11,139 nt of DNA. It comes from Desulfovibrio sp. GTDB taxonomy: Bacteria; Desulfobacterota; Desulfovibrionia; Desulfovibrionales; Desulfovibrionaceae. The stretch spans positions 1-11,139 of the forward strand of contig JAQVZK010000038.1 in NCBI GenBank assembly GCA_028708195.1, read 5' to 3'. Within the stretch, counting starts at the first letter, position 1, and every line of letters begins with the position of its first letter. The translations under genes were made by a program, and so were the position numbers. Shown piece by piece: positions 5,957 to 11,139 of the stretch. A model generated the notes under the pieces. The model ran no database searches and was not told the DNA's origin. It was given only the letters and a program-made list of their open reading frames with translations.

Positions 5957-8900
5957 TTACGCAGTAAGTGTTACCATAGCGTTTTTGGCCGCATCGACAT
6001 AATCTTCATGCTTCACAGTCACAACAAGGTCAGCTCCATTGTTCCAGACATCGTGGCTGTCAGAACTTGCGGTGCTGTCTATCTGCCAGCCCTTGTCATG
6101 GTCAAGGACCACCTGATTTCCCGTATTGAACGAAATGCCCTTTTCTGTCAGCGCATTCATGTTGGTCAGGCTGTCCACGTCTGCTCCGGTAATGAGCACT
6201 TCAATGCCTTTTGTCTGCTCAAAGAGGTCGTCAATAGTCAGGCCCCCGCTGTTGCTGACCAAAAGAACGTCCGTTCCCGCGCCGCCGTCGATGCCATCGC
6301 CATTGTGGAACACCAGCACATCATTATCATCACCGCCGTAGAGGTGATTTGTGCCTGCGCCGCCGTCCAGAAAATCATTGCCGCCCCCGCCAAAGAGTGT
6401 GTCGCTGCCTGCGCCACCGTAGAGGGTATCGTCCCCTGCGCCACTGAAGAGGGTGTCGTTGCCGTCGCCGCCATAGAGGATGTCGTCACCCGCGCCGCCA
6501 TAGAGGACGTCGTTGCCATCGCTGCCGGTAAGGGTATCAGCAGCATTGCCCGCCGCGCCCATAAAGAGGAAGCCCTCGCCACTCCCCAGGCCAACCCTGT
6601 AGGTACCGGCCTCAGTTACGGTTGCGGCAACGGTGATGTCCATTTCGCCATGAACGGCTTCGCCCCTACTGTCAGAAACAGAGTAGAAGAATGTTTCCGT
6701 CAGGGATGCTTCGCTCTTGCCCGCTTCGGTAGCGCCAAGCAGGGCCGTGTGCAGTGCCTCGAGGTTCGCTTCTGTCTTGTCGGCGAGGGTATAGGTGTAC
6801 TGACCGGCATCCGTCACGGCCATGCTGCCAAACAAGCCCACCCCAGACGCGAGCGTATAGTGCAGAGTATCGTTTTCCGGGTCTGTTGCTCCGATATTTC
6901 CTGTCCAGTCGAAGGAGCTTGAGTCAGGCACGGTGGGAATCAGATTGTAGTCACTCAGGGCTATGGTGATATTCTGTTCCGCCACGGCCCCAGAGCCGTC
7001 CTTTACGGCGAGCGTGAAGGTTTCTGTCTGCTTGCCGGCTTCGCCCCTTTGCATGCTGGTGAGGGCCGCAAAACCATCATCAGTCAATGTATAGGTGTAC
7101 TTGCCGTCCGCACCCAGGGTAAGCGTGCCGTATTTGCCCGTGCCCTCATTGACCAACGCGCCAGAAGCCAACTTGACGCCATAGGTCAGGGTGTCGCTCG
7201 AATCCGCCTCTGCATAGGCAGGGTCTATTTCGATGGTACGCAGCTGATCCACCTTGACCGTGGCTGCATCCATATCCACGTTTCCCTTCATGCTGAACGA
7301 GGTTTCGTTCAGCGTCAGGGTGGGTACGCTGTTGGCGCCTGTGATGGTTACAGAAACCTGGGCCGAACTGGATTCACTGGCATCCTTCACGCTTACCTGA
7401 GCCGAAAGGACAATTTTTTCACCGTGCCCCATGACGGCGATTACGTCAGGATCGCCCACAAACGTATAGTTGCCACTGGCATCAATGCTAAACGCGCCCA
7501 AATTTTTGGCGTCTGCAGGACCTTCACCGTCTGGTGCGCGTGCGGCGCACTGCGTCCATGTGCCGTCGGCATTGCGCACGCCCCACACTTGCAGTACCTG
7601 ATGCGCGGAAACCTCTGCACTCGCCCCCAAAGTACCTTGCGTGCCACCGGTGAGGCTGTAGGTATGCGTGTCACTGGCATCCACATCATACACCTCGGCA
7701 CGCCCCGTAACGGTGTAGTCTGCCGCCTTTGCGTCCTTGCTTTCCAGCAGGGCGTAGGCAGCACCCGAACCCGCCACAGCACCTGCGCCCTGATGCAGGG
7801 TAAGACTTGGGCTGTCGTTGGTGCCCGAGATGTCAATGGTCAGAATCTTGGAGGCGGATTTACCACCGTCACTGACGTTGATGGTGAACGTTTCGGGCAC
7901 GTCCAGCTTCTGGCCTTCGCCCAGCGCCTGCACTGTGGGATTGTTGTTGTCGAGCACATAGGTATACGAGCCGTCTGCCTTGAGAAAAAGCGTGCCGTAC
8001 TCGCCCTTGGCCATGCCAGTGCCGCTGTCGCCAGCAACATTGTAGGTGAAACTTTCAGGGGCTCCCCCACCAAGAACGGTTTCGGGGGCCGTGGGAGCCT
8101 CAAGTGTACCTTCCACTTTCACCACAGATGTGCCGCCGACAAAATCATCCTCGACGACGCTCACCGCTGCAAAACTGACCTTGGGCTCGGCATTGTCAGC
8201 CGTAAGCTTTACCGACAGATCCTTGGCGACATCCGCGTGACCGTCAGTGATGCGCACGCTGATCTTGTCGTCATAGCTGCCGCTGTAGTTCGTGTTGGCC
8301 TTGGCCGTGTCCAATGTATAGGTGTACTTGAACGTGGCGATATTATCCGCAGTACCAGTACGCTCGATAAGGTACGTGCCGTAATCGCCCTTTACCGTCC
8401 ATGTACCGTTACCATTCGCAACAACACCGTTACCTTCAAGTGTCAGGTTCGCGGCATCGCCCTTGTCCAGATCGCCCACGGTGAAGGTGCCTTCTGTGGT
8501 CACCTTGCTTTCTCCATCCATAGGCCACGCCAGATCAGAGCCCTGATGCAGGCCCGGAGCCTTTACTTCGCTCCCCAGATAGGGGGCGTCATTGGTGCCG
8601 TTGATGGTGATGGTGATGGTGGAGCTATTTTTATCGCCCAACCATGAGCCGCTCTTGACCTTAAATGTTTCCGTGATGCTCTGACCTGCTCTCAACTCCT
8701 GCACACATTGGGCGTCATTATTGAGAACATAGGTATAGCTTCCATCCGGCAGCAGGCTAATGGTGCCGAAATCTGTGGAAATGACGCTCCCCGCCTGGCT
8801 GCCGCTACGGCCATCGCTGGTTGTGTAGCCGTTGAGGCGCACGTCACTGTCACTCGAGGCCAAGGCATCCCGCACTGACCCCCCTGAAAAATATCCACTG

Positions 8901-11139
8901 TCTTCAGTGACGGTGCCCGTGGCATTCTTGACCCACATGTTGAGATCAAGAACCCCATCATTATCTGCGCCACCCTGCACATTGATGAAAAGTTCAATGG
9001 GTGTTACGGCCACGGCATTGTGCGCATCGCGCGCATAGATGGTGAATTTTTCCTGCCCGGTACCGTTATCGCCAAGAGCCTGGTAGTCGCCGTCAGACCT
9101 GTTCAGCACATACTGGTATTCACCATTGGGCAGAAGCATGAGTGTGCCGTAGATGCCCTGAATATTTTGCGTCAGGCTGCCGCTGCTCGTAACGCCAAAG
9201 AAGGAAAGCTCACTGTTGGCATTGTCAACATCTTGCACGATACGCGCATCGTTCAAGGTGCCGTGCACTGAAAGGTCTGTGGATTTGCCGTTGCGCCAGG
9301 TGGCTACTTCATCGTCAACAAGTGTCAGGGCCGAGTCTGTGCTTGTAGCCGTGAACGTATTTGTTTCATGAGCGTCATGAGACAGGGCACTGGTAAAGCT
9401 CTGCTCTAACTTGCCCCCAGCAGCCTGCACCACCGGGGCATCATTGGTGCCCTGAACAGTGATGACAATATGGCCCGTGGCAATGTCACCAACATTCTCC
9501 GTGGAGGTATTATTCTCACTGATGCTGGACTTGGCTGTTACCGGCACCGTAATGGTGACCGACTGGCCGGGCTTGAGCGCGTTCATGACGTCATTGTCAT
9601 GAGGCGCAAAGGTGTAGGAACCGTCATCCTCCAAGACAAAGGTGCCGTAGGTCGTGTTGATGCTGCCATCGGCATTGACCGTGGACGACGCGTCGACCAG
9701 AACATCATTCGAAGAAATGACCACTGCGCCGTCAACAGCGAAGTTACCGTAGTCTGTGTTGTCCACGTCAACAACGCCTGCAGTCGCAGTGCCCGCACCT
9801 GTCACCGCCTTGTTGGCCCCCAGCTTGTCGTCACTGGTATATTTGAGGTACCCGGGCAGGGCATCGGGGTGCAGAGCGTCCACGCCCGCTTCTCTGACCT
9901 CAAGCGCATTGCCGCTCAGCCCCTTGGGATCGTCATTAACGCCCGCAAGTTTGACCTCGATGGCCTTGATTTCCGAATAGGCCCCGTGAGCGTCCATAAC
10001 GCGCACATAAAAGGTATCAGAGAGCGACTCGCCCACATTCAGCGCATCAAGCGTCGCAAGTTTTGCCGGGTCGGTGGTGCGGGTATAGGTATACTCGCCT
10101 GTGTTCTGGTTTATCTGTATCCAGCCGTAGTCACCCTTCATGATGGTGCTGTCACTGCCGAGATCGAACAGCGTTTCGTCAACATCAGATGCATTTACAG
10201 AGACGCCGCTGTTGGCATTCACCAGCGAAAAGGTAAACTTGCCGTTGTTGCCACCATCGGCCAGAGTGACCTGCTTGACGCTGTCACCAGCATAGCCCGT
10301 CTGTTCTGCGTCCGAGATCGTCAGCTTGCCCGTGATGCTTGTAGAGCCCTCGTCGCCGAGAGCAACCACAAAATCACTACCACCAGCCATGTGGATGACA
10401 GGCCTGTCGTTGGTGCCCACAAGGGTGATGGTCACCTCGGGTGAAAGACCGTCAGGCGTTTTGCCCGTGGGGTCAAACGTGAGGCCATCCACCTTGGCGC
10501 TGTCATAGATGCCCACCTTGAACGATTCCACATAGCGGTCGGCACCCGTCATTTTTTGCACATCGGCACTGTCATTGTTGGCCGTATATGCATAACTGAA
10601 GGGCGGGAGGACGCCCCCGACACTATCCGCGTTTTCGGTAATTTCCAGCGAACCGCGCCCAAGCTCGATGTGCAGCGTTGCCTTTCCATTGACATCAACG
10701 GTCACAGACCACTTTGCGCCGGATGCGCTTGAAGACACGTTCAGCAGTTCATTGACATCATAGGCCGTACCACCAGCAATAATGGCGTAATGCAGCTTGG
10801 CTGCAACGCCTGGGTCTTGCAGGGCATTCTGGTCATTGATGTCGGTATCTGTGGCATAGAGGTAGCCCTTGGCCGACACAGCAGCCTGCTCCTTGTACTG
10901 GTCGGCTTCGGTGCGCGTGGCGGGCATTGCGCCTTTTTCAATGGCCTTGCCATCCAGATTGAGCCACTGGGTGTTGATAACCGAAGTTTCGTTTTTGCCG
11001 CTGACCGCGATATCCAGGGTCTTTGAGTCATACGCGCCGAACTGGTCACGCACAGACACGGTGAACTTTTCAGAATACGTGCCGTCTCTTTCTGCAGCCC
11101 CCAGTTTTTCAGTTTTGTCTGGGTCTATGGTGTATTTAT
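5957..11139 (-). CDS. Giant VCBS/RTX type I secreted adhesin (5' end outside window)
   Basis: The frame is open from the right edge to TAA at 5959-5957: 1726 complete codons with no start in view. Residue numbers below count from the first full codon at the edge. Residues 1 to about 1510 are about ten tandem Asp/Gly/Thr-rich beta-sandwich modules of VCBS/cadherin-like type. They show the recurring YGTL-x-L-x-x-DGSYTY, ETF-x-V and I-x-GTND-x-P signatures. Residues 1534-1627 are RTX nonapeptides (GGAGDDILY, GGDGNDTLF and so on) that fold into calcium-bound beta-rolls. The last 99 residues would hold the type I secretion signal. Such proteins are exported by an ABC transporter/MFP/TolC-like channel and act in surface attachment, biofilm or aggregation. 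The transporter genes and the N-terminal retention module are not in the window. The protein is acidic and has only two cysteines (residues 811 and 1197). Whether it is tethered like LapA or released cannot be judged here. Confidence 0.92.
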   Translation of the reverse strand, partial: KYTIDPDKTEKLGAAERDGTYSEKFTVSVRDQFGAYDSKTLDIAVSGKNETSVINTQWLNLDGKAIEKGAMPATRTEADQYKEQAAVSAKGYLYATDTDINDQNALQDPGVAAKLHYAIIAGGTAYDVNELLNVSSSASGAKWSVTVDVNGKATLHIELGRGSLEITENADSVGGVLPPFSYAYTANNDSADVQKMTGADRYVESFKVGIYDSAKVDGLTFDPTGKTPDGLSPEVTITLVGTNDRPVIHMAGGSDFVVALGDEGSTSITGKLTISDAEQTGYAGDSVKQVTLADGGNNGKFTFSLVNANSGVSVNASDVDETLFDLGSDSTIMKGDYGWIQINQNTGEYTYTRTTDPAKLATLDALNVGESLSDTFYVRVMDAHGAYSEIKAIEVKLAGVNDDPKGLSGNALEVREAGVDALHPDALPGYLKYTSDDKLGANKAVTGAGTATAGVVDVDNTDYGNFAVDGAVVISSNDVLVDASSTVNADGSINTTYGTFVLEDDGSYTFAPHDNDVMNALKPGQSVTITVPVTAKSSISENNTSTENVGDIATGHIVITVQGTNDAPVVQAAGGKLEQSFTSALSHDAHETNTFTATSTDSALTLVDDEVATWRNGKSTDLSVHGTLNDARIVQDVDNANSELSFFGVTSSGSLTQNIQGIYGTLMLLPNGEYQYVLNRSDGDYQALGDNGTGQEKFTIYARDAHNAVAVTPIELFINVQGGADNDGVLDLNMWVKNATGTVTEDSGYFSGGSVRDALASSDSDVRLNGYTTSDGRSGSQAGSVISTDFGTISLLPDGSYTYVLNNDAQCVQELRAGQSITETFKVKSGSWLGDKNSSTITITINGTNDAPYLGSEVKAPGLHQGSDLAWPMDGESKVTTEGTFTVGDLDKGDAANLTLEGNGVVANGNGTWTVKGDYGTYLIERTGTADNIATFKYTYTLDTAKANTNYSGSYDDKISVRITDGHADVAKDLSVKLTADNAEPKVSFAAVSVVEDDFVGGTSVVKVEGTLEAPTAPETVLGGGAPESFTYNVAGDSGTGMAKGEYGTLFLKADGSYTYVLDNNNPTVQALGEGQKLDVPETFTINVSDGGKSASKILTIDISGTNDSPSLTLHQGAGAVAGSGAAYALLESKDAKAADYTVTGRAEVYDVDASDTHTYSLTGGTQGTLGASAEVSAHQVLQVWGVRNADGTWTQCAARAPDGEGPADAKNLGAFSIDASGNYTFVGDPDVIAVMGHGEKIVLSAQVSVKDASESSSAQVSVTITGANSVPTLTLNETSFSMKGNVDMDAATVKVDQLRTIEIDPAYAEADSSDTLTYGVKLASGALVNEGTGKYGTLTLGADGKYTYTLTDDGFAALTSMQRGEAGKQTETFTLAVKDGSGAVAEQNITIALSDYNLIPTVPDSSSFDWTGNIGATDPENDTLHYTLASGVGLFGSMAVTDAGQYTYTLADKTEANLEALHTALLGATEAGKSEASLTETFFYSVSDSRGEAVHGEMDITVAATVTEAGTYRVGLGSGEGFLFMGAAGNAADTLTGSDGNDVLYGGAGDDILYGGDGNDTLFSGAGDDTLYGGAGSDTLFGGGGNDFLDGGAGTNHLYGGDDNDVLVFHNGDGIDGGAGTDVLLVSNSGGLTIDDLFEQTKGIEVLITGADVDSLTNMNALTEKGISFNTGNQVVLDHDKGWQIDSTASSDSHDVWNNGADLVVTVKHEDYVDAAKNAMVTLTA
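6257..6538 (-). repeat. RTX nonapeptide repeat block (about nine units)
   Basis: It encodes 94 residues, from DTLTGSDGNDVLY to GGAGTDVLLV. The consensus GGxGxDxLx recurs about nine times, with the last units degenerate (GGAGTNHLY, GGDDNDVLV). Each turn binds calcium in characterised RTX proteins, so the block should fold only outside the cell. Confidence 0.9.
6605..11137 (-). repeat. Tandem VCBS/cadherin-like modules in the adhesin
   Basis: Module ends are marked by the VxGTND-type signature or its degenerate forms. They lie near 11000 (SGKNET), 10410 (VGTNDRP), 9940 (AGVNDDP), 9445 (QGTNDAP), 8970 (QGGADND), 8595 (NGTNDAP), 8200 (TADNAEP), 7820 (SGTNDSP), 7335 (TGANSVP), 6950 (SDYNLIP) and 6620 (AATVTEA). 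Spacing is about 330-590 bp. The modules share signatures but differ clearly in sequence, so they are old, diverged repeats rather than recent duplications. The signatures decay towards the C-terminus. Confidence 0.85.

Noticed and set aside
6257..6538. Regular DNA repeats suggestive of a CRISPR or minisatellite array
   Set aside because: The periodicity is 27 bp in frame and encodes RTX nonapeptides; there are no conserved repeats with unique spacers.
5951..10444. Long plus-strand frames opposite the adhesin (5951-6922, 7049-8647, 9470-10444)
   Set aside because: All are antisense shadows of the repetitive Gly/Asp/Thr-rich adhesin; their Val/Ala/His-rich translations mirror the repeats.

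Overview
The window (about 11.1 kb, GC-rich) reads as bacterial chromosome, most plausibly a Desulfovibrio-like sulfate reducer. This rests on the style of the signal peptidase (a GDH-containing serine box without the usual Pro), a serine acetyltransferase of the type found in anaerobes with a four-cysteine insert, and a very large VCBS/RTX adhesin. The assignment is inference from protein style, not from any search.

Layout, left to right. (1) 1-1688, minus strand: lepB (signal peptidase I) followed 34 bp later by comM/yifB (Mg-chelatase-like AAA+ ATPase), which runs off the left edge. (2) 1746-1829: a candidate lepB promoter with a small palindrome, and the terminator of the next gene. (3) 1856-3166, minus strand: a 12-14-helix NCS2/AzgA-type purine permease. 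It has its own candidate promoter and a leader of roughly 170 nt that can fold into a three-way junction plus a second hairpin. (4) 3369-3636: no convincing gene, but a nested inverted repeat. (5) 3637-4696, minus strand: cysE (serine O-acetyltransferase), overlapped by 8 bp at its 3' end by a tiny lipoprotein gene (51 aa, 21-aa mature peptide). (6) 4862-5791, plus strand, divergent from cysE: a short D-2-hydroxyacid (phosphoglycerate) dehydrogenase. (7) 5898-5933: a 17-bp perfect hairpin terminator between convergent genes. (8) 5957 to the right edge, minus strand: the C-terminal 1726 residues of a giant type I secreted adhesin. It has about ten tandem VCBS/cadherin-like modules, a block of RTX nonapeptides and a C-terminal secretion region.

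Functionally, cysE and the divergent dehydrogenase could form a serine-to-O-acetylserine (cysteine) supply module. However, the dehydrogenase lacks the phosphate-binding Arg of the VRS motif seen in true SerA, so its substrate is open. LepB and ComM are housekeeping. The adhesin needs a type I secretion system that is not in this window. I see no CRISPR, tRNA, rRNA, IS element or phage gene. The most worthwhile leads are the structured leader of the purine permease and the cysE-coupled mini-lipoprotein. I do not see a clear-cut new multi-gene system.
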